Assembly (NCBI GenBank): GCA_964036045.1
Contig: OZ038382.1
Coordinates: forward strand, 150,796,961-150,860,960
Source: Eutreptiella sp. 'Long Island Sound 2002'
Taxonomy: Eukaryota; Euglenozoa; Euglenophyceae; Eutreptiales; Eutreptiaceae
DNA length: 64,000 bases
Direction: 5' to 3'
In this document: in pieces, positions 42,990 through 53,272 of the stretch
How the letters are laid out: every line of letters begins with the position of its first letter
Numbering within the stretch: the stretch's first letter is position 1
Made by a program: the position numbers and the translations under genes
Notes under the pieces: model-generated
Told to the model about the DNA's origin: nothing
Seen by the model: the letters and a program-made list of their open reading frames with translations, nothing else
Database searches by the model: none

Positions 42990-45272
42990 TTGAAGATGCC
43001 GCCCCCCTACCATGTCCTAGGTGCGGAACTGCTGACGAAGGACGTGAAGCGCTGCACAGGTATCCGCAGCTCCCCCATGGCCACCTTTCCTTCCCCTTTC
43101 CACCCCCGTCTGAGGACTCTACCTGTCTGTAGTGTAGGCGACACTTCCGAGGCTGAGATGAAGAGCTATGGCCTGACTTCACTTGCACCAAAGCCCATTA
43201 CACACCCCTCAGCCCCTTCAGGTGGATCACATAACACAAGTGTGCTTGGCAGAGGAACGAAGGCTATCACGACAGCGAGACTTCAGGTTGAGCCCCCTGT
43301 GTTCGATCCAAAAAATCTGCCCCAGTGCGCCGAGGAGGTTTTGGAATTTTCACTCCCCACGGGTCAGCAACATGCCGATGTCAACACAAAGTGCATGGTC
43401 ATCAAGAAGTCGTGCAAAAAGAACTTTCTCCAGCGGCAGGTGAAGACCGCGATCAGTAAAGAGCTCCAATTGGGGCGACTTCCCCAACAGACCGGAACAG
43501 CTGTATCCAATCTATGAGACGCACCTGACTTTCCGTACTGAAATTGAGGAGTTGCCCTCACATGCCGAATTCCCATGAGCTGCCTGTATCTCAGAGTTTG
43601 TGGCCCAACTGGAGGAGCTCATGGGGCGTAGGAACCCCACATCCTATGATCCTACTCAGCCTCACCTTTGACTCGTAGGGAAGAATCGTCCCAAGACTGG
43701 AGAGAACTGGAGCCGGAGGTGCGAGACGAACGCTCGCACGCTCTCCTATGATTATCTGATCGATCTTTTGATCGAGCTGGCCATGGAGAGGAGGAATAAA
43801 TCTCACATGGAAAAGCACCTGCGCAAGCATCTGCGAAGGGAGACCCCCGCTAAGAGGAATCCTGGCGGGAGCTCGTCTCAACCCCACTCGAGCCCAGGTA
43901 AGGGCGTGGTAGGCAGTTCAAAAGCATGCAGGATAGGCCCCCGTCCAATGCCAAAAGGGCCCCTAATCTTTTCCACTGTTGTCCTACGGACGATAAAGGT
44001 GGGCCTTGCCACGCGCCCGACTGTGATGGGCGAAGTGCTTGCATGCTGCAACTTCAGCGCAAGCAGAAAATCAAGGATGTTCAAGAGGTGAAACACCAAG
44101 ACCACTTCCGATGGACGATTAGGAGCGGATATTGCGGCAAGCGGGGGCATTACAAGGATAAATGCCACCTAAAACGGCGCAATTCCGAAAAATACAAGAA
44201 AGCAGAAGAAGAACGCCGGAAGAACAGCGGAAAGGGCAAATCTGATGGGGGAGGCCGTAACCCGGAGAGATCCCCAGGTAAGGGAAACCGGGGTGGAGGA
44301 CAAAGGTCCTCAGCCCCTACCACTGGTGGACGGGGACCCCCTAACCTTGCCTCCAAAGGTGAGCAGCAGAATGAAAAGAGAACTGCACCGTCCCCCTTTC
44401 CCCTTCGCTGGCCGTGCCAACAACGGGGCGAACGCCAAGAGGCGTAAGCTCAGTTGGCACTCCAGGTGCCTGCAAGCTGCCGGTGTTGAGGTAAAGTTCC
44501 CTGAAGAGGGATAGGGGGGCGGCTCCGAGGAAGAGGATTTGGTATTTTGGCTCACCGTAAAAATAGGTGATCACTTTTACAAGGCAGTCTTGGACACGGG
44601 TGCCGCCCTTTTAATCATGGCCCGCAGATTGCTAAAACAAGCTAAGATCCGGAAAGGGTTGGGGATAGTAGAACCATCCATTCCATGGGGGGGGGTTGAT
44701 GTGACTGTGTGTCTCGGCGATGAAGCGGTGACTCAGCACTGCAAAGTGCTTGACACTGACGCTTTTGACATTGTGACTGGCATTTCCTGCGCCGCAACCC
44801 CCATGTGAAAGTTTTGTCCTCAACGTCCCTATGCCCTACACTGCGACTTCGGCAGTGGACTTTTCTCTGCCCCTTTGGAGCTATCATGACGAAAAGACTC
44901 CGGTCTACGCTACGAGAACTGATCTTATCGAACTGGAAACTATAGTTCGTCAACTATAGTTGGTGCAACCCGTCTTGGAGAATGGACTGGCCGAACTGCA
45001 GGTAGACCTCAATGAAGTTCAGGCCGAATTCTTTCCGAGTAAGGAGCAGCATATGAGGCAGCTCTATTGTTCGCGCTACGTCAATAACGCCTATCGCTTC
45101 TACTGGAGATTGATAGGGTTGTGCTACGCTAGCCCCCCATTCTCCCAACTCGCTAAGGTATTCACCAAAATAGCCCTTGAAGGAGCGAGAGTTGTGCTGT
45201 GCATCCTTGACTGGGGTACCACAGGGTAACACGCCCATCAGAGGCGTTTGTAGAACTGAACTTCCCAACGGC
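42990..45272 (+). pseudogene. Decayed gag-protease remnant of a second LTR-retroelement family
   Basis: Plus-strand fragments in several frames. There is a capsid-like piece (DPKNLPQCAEEVLEFSLPTG, then QQHADVNTKCMVIKKSCKK) near 43310-43450, a frame change with a stop near 43570, a helical piece with LIELAMERRNKSHMEKHLRK near 43765, and a nucleocapsid-like segment with CGKRGHYKDKC near 44135. The first Cys of its zinc knuckle is Ser (AGC). Next comes an aspartic protease piece with VLDTGAALLIMARRLL near 44595. A last conserved-looking piece ends at 45229. The remnant stops abruptly at 45272, where a TGAAGCCGGTTCGGA sequence begins. Multiple stops and frameshifts make it non-functional. Confidence 0.75.
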
Positions 45273-45540
45273 TGAAGCCGGTTCGGATCCCAACTGACTG
45301 CAGTGTTCTATTTTTCAGCGATTTCAGCGATTTCAGCGATTTCGGATATAATTTCAGGAGAATTCCGAAATTATATTATTCATAAACCACAGGATGGAGC
45401 ATTTAACATTTCTTGTTCGTACCAGGCCTGCTGTGTGTGCGCGCGCCCTTCTCGTGTTCCTGTTGGCGTGCGCGTGCTCTGTGTTCCTCAATGCGGGCCG
45501 ATCGTGTGAAAATTCTTCCCAACGGGTGCTAATAGTGTTG
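45273..45540 (+). repeat. Possible LTR end of a chromovirus relative
   Basis: TGAAGCCGGTTCGGATCCC at 45273 matches the first 15 bases and the CCC of the chromovirus LTR start but then diverges. It begins exactly where the old gag-protease remnant is cut off. Three tandem copies of CAGCGATTT follow, then an inverted repeat ATAATTTC/GAAATTAT near 45348-45376. Confidence 0.4.
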
Positions 45541-45584
45541 GTTCTACACTGTTACGGAAATGGAAACAAATTGGAAGCTAGGGC

Positions 45585-45810
45585 GACTCCAGTGGAAGAT
45601 AGAAGGCCCGGAATTGCGATCTGGCGAAACCCTGGTGTGGTGCCTCCGCGCACACCGGCTGTCGCCCTTGGGTGCATCACTGCACTTGAGAGGAGAATGG
45701 TACACGTTAATGGGCGCATCTGCTTTCGCAGTGCCACGCCTACGTGTATGGGGGATCACGAGTCCCTGGAAGCTGGAAGACTCCTAGTGGAAGTTAAGTG
45801 GAAGTGGATG
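45585..45810 (+). repeat. Dispersed repeat, inverted partner at about 24.29-24.51 kb
   Basis: Reverse-complement match to 24290-24510, including CCTACGTGTATGGGGGATCA, CGAGTCCCT, TTAATGGGCGCAT, and GGCCCGGAATTGCGATCTGG against GGCCCGGAATCGTGATCTGG in the partner. No coding potential is recognised. Confidence 0.6.
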
Positions 45811-46239
45811 TGGCTGAGGTAGGCGCACCGGAAGGGAAGAAAGTAACTCGGTCGTTGCTCCGCAAGGCAAAGCAATTCCTCATTCTTTGACTTATCATTT
45901 GTTTGCTTTGCATGTGTCATGACAACTTGATCTCCCATGGAATCAACGAGGGTCAACCTTTGGTGATTGTGTGTGTTGAACATGTGGTGTGCACGTGCAA
46001 TGGGTGAACATGCTAAAGGTGGAGAATTGCACTTATGCCCTGGTTGTTAACCTCTCATTTGCTGTCTTACTCCGGTGACCTTCGCTGAATTCATGTCATT
46101 GGTCGAACACGGTTGGTGATGCACTATCCCTCCTTTGTCCCCATGAAGTATGTCATGGCATGAGGATAGCTCATTTGATTTGGCAATTGGGTGTAGGGAG
46201 AATCCTCAATCAATGTCAGAGATTTTCACTTCAAGTGCA

Positions 46240-46535
46240 TGCATGCCTTCAACGGTCATGGCTAGGCGAAAGTCTCTCTCCATACGCATGCCCCCATGGG
46301 TCATGGCTAGGCTATGCACTCGGGATTGGTTTTTGGTGAGGTCAGGTTCTCCCTCCTGGGCCATGGATTGGTTAGGTTATTTCTCTTCGGCCATGGATTG
46401 TTTAGGTTATCTCTCTTCGGCCATGCATTGGTTAGGTTCTCTCTCCTGGGCATGGATGGGTGAGGGTCTCTCTCTCAGGGCATGGACTGGGGCGGGAACA
46501 TCTCTCTCAAGGCCTGGATTGGGGCGGGACCATTG
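46240..46535. repeat. Minisatellite of about 30-33 bases
   Basis: About eight diverged copies of GGCCATGGATTGGTTAGGTT followed by MTCTCTCYTSG. The last copies drift towards GGCATGGACTGGGGCGGGAACATCTCTCTCA. Confidence 0.75.
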
Positions 46536-49439
46536 ACGCGTTCCCGTGGGGGGCCTGGCCACAGGACGCTGCGGCGGACACGCACAAGCAAGCAGGCAGG
46601 CAAAGCACTGCGCTCACAAGGGCATCCTCATGCTGGTGTCATGTGACAAAGCGCTTCAGGATCCTTGCCACTCTGGAACAAGCGAACAAAAGTATGTACA
46701 GCAACACCTTAGGATATGTACACATGGGGTTAAGACTGGACTGGGGTAAAGCCAACACAGGACAAAAGACACTCAATCCCAACTCATATCCCAATCCCAG
46801 GTCCGTCCCTCTCAGTGGCTGGCAGGGGCAGGGGCTCAAACACAACCCATGCCCTACTCAGTCCGGACCCTGAAACCCTGCCAATGGGGGAGGGTGTCCC
46901 GCCAAGCCACAGGCGAGTTCCTGGGAGCCAGGGAGCTCCAAGGCTAACCGACTGTGGCTCCCTATGCTCCCCCAACAGCAGGTCCCAACTCCCCTCTGAG
47001 CCAGAGATAAGGCCCCGTCATTATCTTCTAGGAGTTGGTAGCTGAAAACGAGCTGTTTCAGCCCAAACTGATATTAGCTCCGAAAACTCCAAAATTGACC
47101 CCTCGTCCGGACCCGCCAGAGGTAGGGACGAGGCAACTGACCCTATGCCCTTCGCGTACGAACTCACTGAAGCCCTCACCCAATCTGGTTCCCTCTGAGG
47201 TCCCGGCATCAGGGCACCACGAGTTCATCAAGTGGGGTCAAGATGCCAAAATCACCAACATTGGCGTCATTCCCACGGGTGATTCGCCTGGCCAGGGCAA
47301 GGCCAATGGCTCACAGGATAGGAGGCAGGACTTAGGACCTATATCTGAGTGCACAACCTAAAATTAGTTCTGGACTCCTCATGGGCAAAGAGATATGGGG
47401 CCGCCATCTGACCACACGGGGGGCTGAAATTGGGGACCCAAAAGGGGGTCATTTTGGCTGCTCAAAATGAGCCAAAGTCGGGGGTCCCCCCAATAGTATA
47501 TCTCCACGCCGGCCTGGAGATCGGATCCGCCATTCCACACGCGATCCACCGGGAGTCCAAAGAAGAGACTCCCATGCCCTTGGCTCTCAAAGATCTCCAT
47601 GCCACTCTGCGTGGTAACAATCCAAATTGGGTCCACAATTGCCAAAATGGCAAAATTGGTCGTCTCCGTCGACCGTCCAGGGTAGGAAACCTTGGCGATA
47701 TTGACGCGCCAAGCCTTGATTCACAGCCCTTGATATCTGCTTTGGTCCCATGCCCTGGATTATGGCTTGCTGTCACACTGGCTGCTTGCTGTTCATCGAG
47801 GGGATGAACACGCGGATGGGGCAGAAAGCAGCATGCGGTGCAACGGGGGAGATCATGGATCGCACCAAAAGTTGAATAACTCCGGATAAGCCGGAGGAGC
47901 AAATACGAAACTCAATGCTGTTTGACCCTTAGTCATATGCTACAATATTCGCCCTTCCCTCCTGGCTAGATCCCGTGCCCCATGGAGATATGGTAGTTCC
48001 AATATGGTACACAATGGCAAAAACAGGGAAATTTGGCCAAAATGGCCCCACTGATGATTCCATATCTCCATGGCCACGGCGAGGATCCTTTAAACCAAAG
48101 ATGCTAGAGACACATGGGACTTAGGTCCCAATATATGCCACTTGCCAACCCTAATGGTCGCCTCCAGCTTTTTTCCCCATTGAAGGGAAAGTGACACACA
48201 AATGGGGGAGAATGGCAACATACCCCAAATTGGGTGACTCACAACTCTCCCTTCGAGAGGAGAGGCCACATGGGGAAACACCCCATTCGATGCGAGTTTA
48301 TGTGCCCTCTCTGAATTGCCCTTACCCTTGGTCAAGTGGCGCACGCAACCTCGGGGGCGAAATCAGGGGGAGAAGGGGTTTGTGGCCATTCTGGGCAAAA
48401 CGGCCAAAATTCACCCAAAAGTGGTCCCTCCAAATATCGTATCTCCGTATCACAAGAGAAAGGAGCCTCGGGCTTTTGCATGGATGCAAACCGAAGCTTT
48501 GCTTCCCTTTTGCGAAAAGGGTTGAGGTTCAAAGCATAATGGAAACATTTTCAACACCTCAATCCTTGAAGCACACTATTTATGGGAAAAAGTGCATATA
48601 TCGGCGATATTGGCATGTACATATCTTTGGGTCATTGAGGAGCAAAAATATGAGTAAACCTTTTTGGCGTAGGCCCATAGTAGGTGCCTTCAAATATGCC
48701 CACTATGGTTAGATTGTCTCCGCCCACTCGTGTCGTTGGTGCTTGCATATGAGCGCGTGTGCAAAGAGGCAGTATGGCACGCGTGCTCACAAGGCGAAAT
48801 TTTATAAAATAGAAGACAAGGTTGTAAAAATCAACCAAGCCATCCACGATGTTCTTCGTGGTCTCTACTTTACACATTGCCTTGGTTCGAGGCTGAACTC
48901 CCCATAGGCTTCGAGTACCAGCCTCGGGGGTTTGGCCATTTTGGCCTAATTTTCGACCAAAACTTGCCCTCTTTCGAAAATAGAGTTTCGGTACGCATTG
49001 AATTGCGTGGTGCCATCGTTGAGTTTTTAAGACGTCACAAATTTCTCAGTGCGGAGCCAGTGATACTATCATACAAAGCCAGAAGCTAATGTACAAAGTC
49101 ATGGACTCGCATAACCCACGGGCCCCAAAGGCGCCCAGCGGTGTCATGTCGGAGCGGCGGCGGTAACTGAGGGGCATTGGGGACCCGCTGGCAGGTGTAG
49201 GAATGAGTAATTGAAGGGCAGCACGACTTCAGAGCCGCGCAGCTTGTATTGCATGCACCGAATACGTATGACATACGGAGGGAGGCACATAGGAGCGTTA
49301 AGGGTGCGGACACAGGGAGCGATGCATGGAACCGGAGGGGCGCCGTAGGCGCCACAGACGAAGTAAAAGACTTGAGAGAATGATGTGAGGGAGATGTCAA
49401 GGCGCTGCCTATAGCGTCTTAATTGTCGGGAGTTCCGAG
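46536..49439. other. No gene recognised
   Basis: Nearly 3 kb with recurring motifs such as GCCAAAATGGCC, ATCTCCATGGCCAC and CCCAATTTGGG-like blocks, suggesting an old noncoding repeat family. A minus-strand frame at 49144-49494 and a plus-strand frame at 48877-49089 look protein-like in composition only. Confidence 0.4.
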
Positions 49440-51725
49440 GTGAAAAGGGGGGGGATAAGCGGAAATTCTGTCGGTCTGGACCCTGAAGAAACACATTTTG
49501 GGATGTCCCAGCGCTTGGTTGATGAGAATTGAGCTGATAATTGAATTCAGCACCCCCGAATTAGGGGGGGTGGATACCTGAAGTGCCCTGCCGGGCTCAT
49601 GAGATGAAAAAACCCATTTTTGGCACCGTTTGAGGGGGGTGGATAAACGGAAATTCTGTCGGTCTGGACCCTGAAAAACGCATTTTAGGATGTCCCAGCG
49701 CTTGGTTGATGAGAATGAGCCTCACAATTAAATTCAGCACCCCCAAATTAGGGGGGGTGGGTACCTAAAGTGCCCTCCCGGGCTCACGAGGTGAAAAAAC
49801 CAATTGTCGGCACCGTTTGGGGGGGGGGGGCGTGGAGAAACGGAAATTCTGTCGGTCTGGACCCTGAAAAACGCATTTTGGGATGTCCCAGCGCTTGGTT
49901 GATGAGAACTAGGCTGATAATTGGACTCAGCACCCCCAAATTAGGGGGGATGGGTACCTGAAGTGCCCTGCCGGGCTCACGAGATGAAAGAACCCATTTT
50001 TGGCACCGTTTTGGAGAGGGGGTGGATAAACGGAAATTCTGTCGGTCTGGACCCTGAGAAATGCGTTTTGGGATGTCCCAGCGCTTGGTTGATGAGAATG
50101 AGCTTCATAATTGAATTCAGCACCCCCAAATTAGGGGGGGTGGGCACCTGAAGTGCCCTGCCGGGCTCACGAGGTGAAAAAACCCATTTTCAGCACCGTT
50201 TGGGGTAGGGGTGGATAAACGGAAATTCTGTCGGTCTGGACCCTGAAAAACGCATTTTGGGATGTCCCAGCGCTTTGTTGATGAGAATTAGGCTCATAAT
50301 TGAATTCAGCACCCTCAAATTAGGGGGGATGGGTACCTAAAGTGCCCTCCCGGGCTCACGTGGTGAAAGAACCCATTTTCAGCACCGTTTGGGGGGGGGG
50401 GTGGATAAACGGAAATTCTGTCGGTCTGGACCCGGAAAAATGCATTTTGGGATGTCCCAGCGCTTGGTTGATGAGAATTAGGCTCATAATTGAATTCAGC
50501 AACCTCAAATTAGGGGGGATGGGTACCTAAAGTGCCCTCCCGGGCTCACGAGGTGAAAAAACCCATTTTCAGCACCGTTTGGGGTAGGGGTGGATAAACG
50601 GAAATTCTGTCGGTCTGGACCCTGAAAAACGCATTTTGGGATGTCCCAGCGCTTTGTTGATGAGAATTAGGCTCATAATTGAATTCAGCACCCTCAAATT
50701 AGGGGGGATGGGTACCTAAAGTGCCCTCCCGGGCTCACGTGGTGAAAGAACCCATTTTCAGCACCGTTTGGGGGGGGGGGGTGGATAAACGGAAATTCTG
50801 TCGGTCTGGACCCGGAAAAATGCATTTTGGGATGTCCCAGCGCTTGGTTGATGAGAATTAGGCTGAAAATTGAACTCAGCAACCCTAAATTAGGGGGGGT
50901 GGGTGCCTGAAGTGCCCTCCCGGGCTCACGGGGTGAAAGAACCCATTTTCGGCACCGTTTGGGGGGGGGGGGTGGATGAACGGAAATTCTGTCAGTCCGG
51001 ACCCTTAAAAACGCATTTTGGGATGTCCCAGCGCCTGGTTGATGAGAATTAGCCTCATAATTGAATTCAGCATCCCCAAATTAGGGGGGGTGGGTACCTG
51101 AAGTGCCCTACCGGGCTCACGAGGTGAAAAGACCCATTTTCGGCACCGTTTTGGGGGGGGGAGGGGGGGCAAGCGGAAATTCTGTCGGTTTAAACCCTGT
51201 AAAACGCATTTTGGGATGTCCCAGCGCTTGGTTGATGAGAATTAGGCTGATAATTGGACTCAGCACCCCCAAATTAGGGGGGATGGGTACCTGAAGTGCC
51301 CTGCCGGGCTCACGAGGTGAAAGAACCCATTTTCGGCACCGTTTGGGGGGGGGGGGGCGTGGACAAACGGAAATTCTGTCGGTCTGGACCCTGAAAAACG
51401 CATTTTGAATTGTCCCAGCGCCTGGTTGATAAGAATTAGCCTCATAATTGAATTCAGCACCCCCAAATTAGGGGGGTTGGGTACCTGATTTGCCCTACCG
51501 GGCTCACGAGGTGAAAAAACCCATTTTCAGCACCGTTTGGGGGGGGGGGGGACAAACGAGAATTCTGTCGGTCTGGACCCGGAAAAATGCATTTTGGGAT
51601 GTCCCAGCGCTTGGTTGATGAGAATTAGGCTGATAATTGAACTGGGCACTCCCAAATTAGGGGGGGTGGGTACCTGAAGTGCCCTCCCGGGCTCACGAGG
51701 TTTGGTACCCGGGGGGGGGGGGGTA
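49440..51725. repeat. Satellite array, 12 copies of a unit of about 190 bases
   Basis: GGAAATTCTGTCGGTCTGGA recurs at 49461, 49649, 49842, 50032, 50221, 50411, 50600, 50791, 50982, 51175, 51369 and, in altered form, about 51559. Spacing is 188-194 bases. Each unit contains GGATGTCCCAGCGCTTGGTT, AATTCAGCACCCCCAAATTA, a poly-G run, GGTACCTGAAGTGCCCT and CACCGTTTGG with another G-run of variable length. Units 50221-50599 and 50600-50980 form near-identical dimers. A frame of about 62 codons is open in each unit but ends each time, so it is not a gene. Confidence 0.95.
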
Positions 51726-51887
51726 GAGGTCACATCAAATTCAGTTCTTTATGCTTCACGAACAAATGTAGCTGATTGGAAGGGCGGTTGAAGGATGCGT
51801 GAATGACGTATGTATGTTGTCGACTGGCTGACTGATTGACCGAGTAGTAGGCGAAATTAGAGTGAGAGTGCGTGATTTTTAAGTGGA

Positions 51888-52135
51888 TGCCCGCGGAAAG
51901 TGGTGGAGGACTCGTGGCGGTCGGTGGGGACGGCTGGAATGAGGTGGACGTTGTAGCCCCATATTCGAAGTTGTGTCGAGCTGCGTAGAGCGTAGTGCTG
52001 AACGTCTTGGTACCCGCTGAGAGGTGGCGGAGAACTCGAGGTGGTCGGTGGGAACGCCTTTGATGAAGTGGACGATGTAGCCCCGTTTGGTCGAAGCTTT
52101 GCCGTTGTCGTAGTGCTGCGTGAAGTGGTCTGTAG
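51888..52135 (-). repeat. Two-copy duplication in the 3' region of the non-LTR element
   Basis: Two diverged copies of about 120 bases. On the plus strand each has GGTGGAGGACTCGTGGCGGT or its variant, CGGTGGGRACG, GGTGGACGTTGTAGCCCC and GTAGTGCTG. They start near 51895 and 52020. Confidence 0.65.
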
Positions 52136-52233
52136 GAGATCCTGCGAGGGGGGTAGGACGCGGACGGGGAGGGGTGCGGGAATGGTGCTGACCGGCCCGA
52201 GATAAGAAGCGGCTAATCGCCAGGCTGACGCCT

Positions 52234-52379
52234 CCGCCCGTCTTTTCGGGCGGGCTTACGTGGGAGTACCGTTTGGCAGGGGCGGCTAAACGCCAGGCTG
52301 TCGCCTCCGCCTGTCACTTCAGGCGGGCCAGAGTGGGCGGCTTAGTAGCCAGAGCGTCTCCAGCGGTCGTTTCCGCTGG
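52234..52379 (-). ncRNA. Three tandem RNA hairpins with compensating stem changes
   Basis: In the element's sense (minus) strand three perfect 7-bp stems are seen: CCAGCGG-AAACGA-CCGCTGG (52379-52360), CCGCCTG-AAGTGA-CAGGCGG (52326-52307) and CCGCCCG-AAAAGA-CGGGCGG (52253-52234). Stem sequences differ but pairing is kept in all three, and the 6-base loops fit AANNGA. Each is followed by GGAGRCG and a small GGC-N5-GCC hairpin. Hairpin 1 overlaps the last codons of ORF3; hairpins 2 and 3 lie in the 3' UTR. Such structures can serve as RT recognition sites in non-LTR elements; that role is inferred. Confidence 0.65.
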
Positions 52380-53250
52380 GCCCACGTGTGCGCGGATGAG
52401 GGCGCCACTGTTGTCTGCCGGTGCTATCCATGCTGTCGACGTGGTGGGCACGGTGACCGTCCCGCACGGAAGATGGTTGTGCGTAGGTCTTTGGGGCGAC
52501 GGGTCCTGTAGCGAGAGGAGGGGGGGCGGGGAAGGGTGGAAGGGGTTGGAACTCCGTTGGCTTTGGAGGCGTAGGCGGCCGATAGGAGCCATAGTGCAGG
52601 GGTTGCTGCGGCGAGGACAGAGGGGCGCCTTGCTGGTTGAGGTACGGCTGGGATGGCCTGACGTTCACGTCGTCATCCAGATGGACCATGAGGGACCCGG
52701 GCTGGACTTTGTAGGGGGCTTGTGGCGGCCGGGGCGCAGATGTCGCGAGCCACTTTGGATCGCGCTGGATGGTGTCTTCTTGTTTTTCTGCTTGGGTTTC
52801 CTCGGTAACCTTCCGGCCTATGTTGACCTTTAGCCTCTTGGGCACCGGCATAGCGCCAGGGCTGCGCGTGCGCTTTAGTTCGTCTTGGAGCCTACGTACC
52901 TTTTTCCGTAGCCTCTGGTTTTCTCTTTCCGTGGTACGATCCGATGGCCCTCTAGCTTGTGGCTGCGGTGTGACTGGAGGCAAGTACGGGACCGGCATAG
53001 GCATCATAGGCATGAAAGGAGGCATGGCCGGCTGCATGGGCATCGGTGAGACCCATGGGGCAAAGGGCATGCCATACTGCGGGCCCGATGGCTGGGGCCA
53101 AGCGGGCTGGCTTTCCGGGCGTTCCCGGGGAGCGCGCGGCTCATAGCCCTGCGATTCCTCTCCCGAGGATGACCTCACCGAGCTCCGGTCGGTGGAGGGG
53201 GAGCGGGATCGGGATGATTCATCCGACGGAGATGGTGATCTACGTCCCAT
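52342..53250 (-). CDS. Non-LTR element ORF3: SR-rich, proline-rich, coiled-coil protein
   Basis: 302 codons from the ATG at 53250, 22 bases after the ORF2 stop (TGA at 53275-53273). The N-terminus is Ser/Arg-rich (MGRRSPSPSDESSRSRSPS). A Pro/Met-rich segment lies at about 65-105, followed by a charged coiled-coil/leucine-zipper-like segment, TERENQRLRKKVRRLQDELK, with a nuclear-signal-like PKRLKV after it, then a Pro-rich C-terminus ending GNDRWRRSGY. No enzymatic domain is seen. These are features of RNA-binding ORF1-type proteins, but here the gene lies after ORF2, which is unusual. The frame is also open upstream to 53517, overlapping ORF2, so frameshifted expression is possible. It may instead be an unrelated gene fused downstream. 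Confidence 0.6.
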   Translation of the reverse strand: MGRRSPSPSDESSRSRSPSTDRSSVRSSSGEESQGYEPRAPRERPESQPAWPQPSGPQYGMPFAPWVSPMPMQPAMPPFMPMMPMPVPYLPPVTPQPQARGPSDRTTERENQRLRKKVRRLQDELKRTRSPGAMPVPKRLKVNIGRKVTEETQAEKQEDTIQRDPKWLATSAPRPPQAPYKVQPGSLMVHLDDDVNVRPSQPYLNQQGAPLSSPQQPLHYGSYRPPTPPKPTEFQPLPPFPAPPPLATGPVAPKTYAQPSSVRDGHRAHHVDSMDSTGRQQWRPHPRTRGPSGNDRWRRSGY

Positions 53251-53272
53251 GTTTATGCTATGTGGAGAGTGA

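Noticed and set aside
49770-51294. Repeated frames of 62-63 codons in the satellite
   Set aside because: They recur once per unit of about 190 bases and break at every unit because the period is not a multiple of three.
52273-52833. 186-codon plus-strand frame
   Set aside because: Opposite ORF3 of the non-LTR element; shadow of its proline-rich coding sequence.
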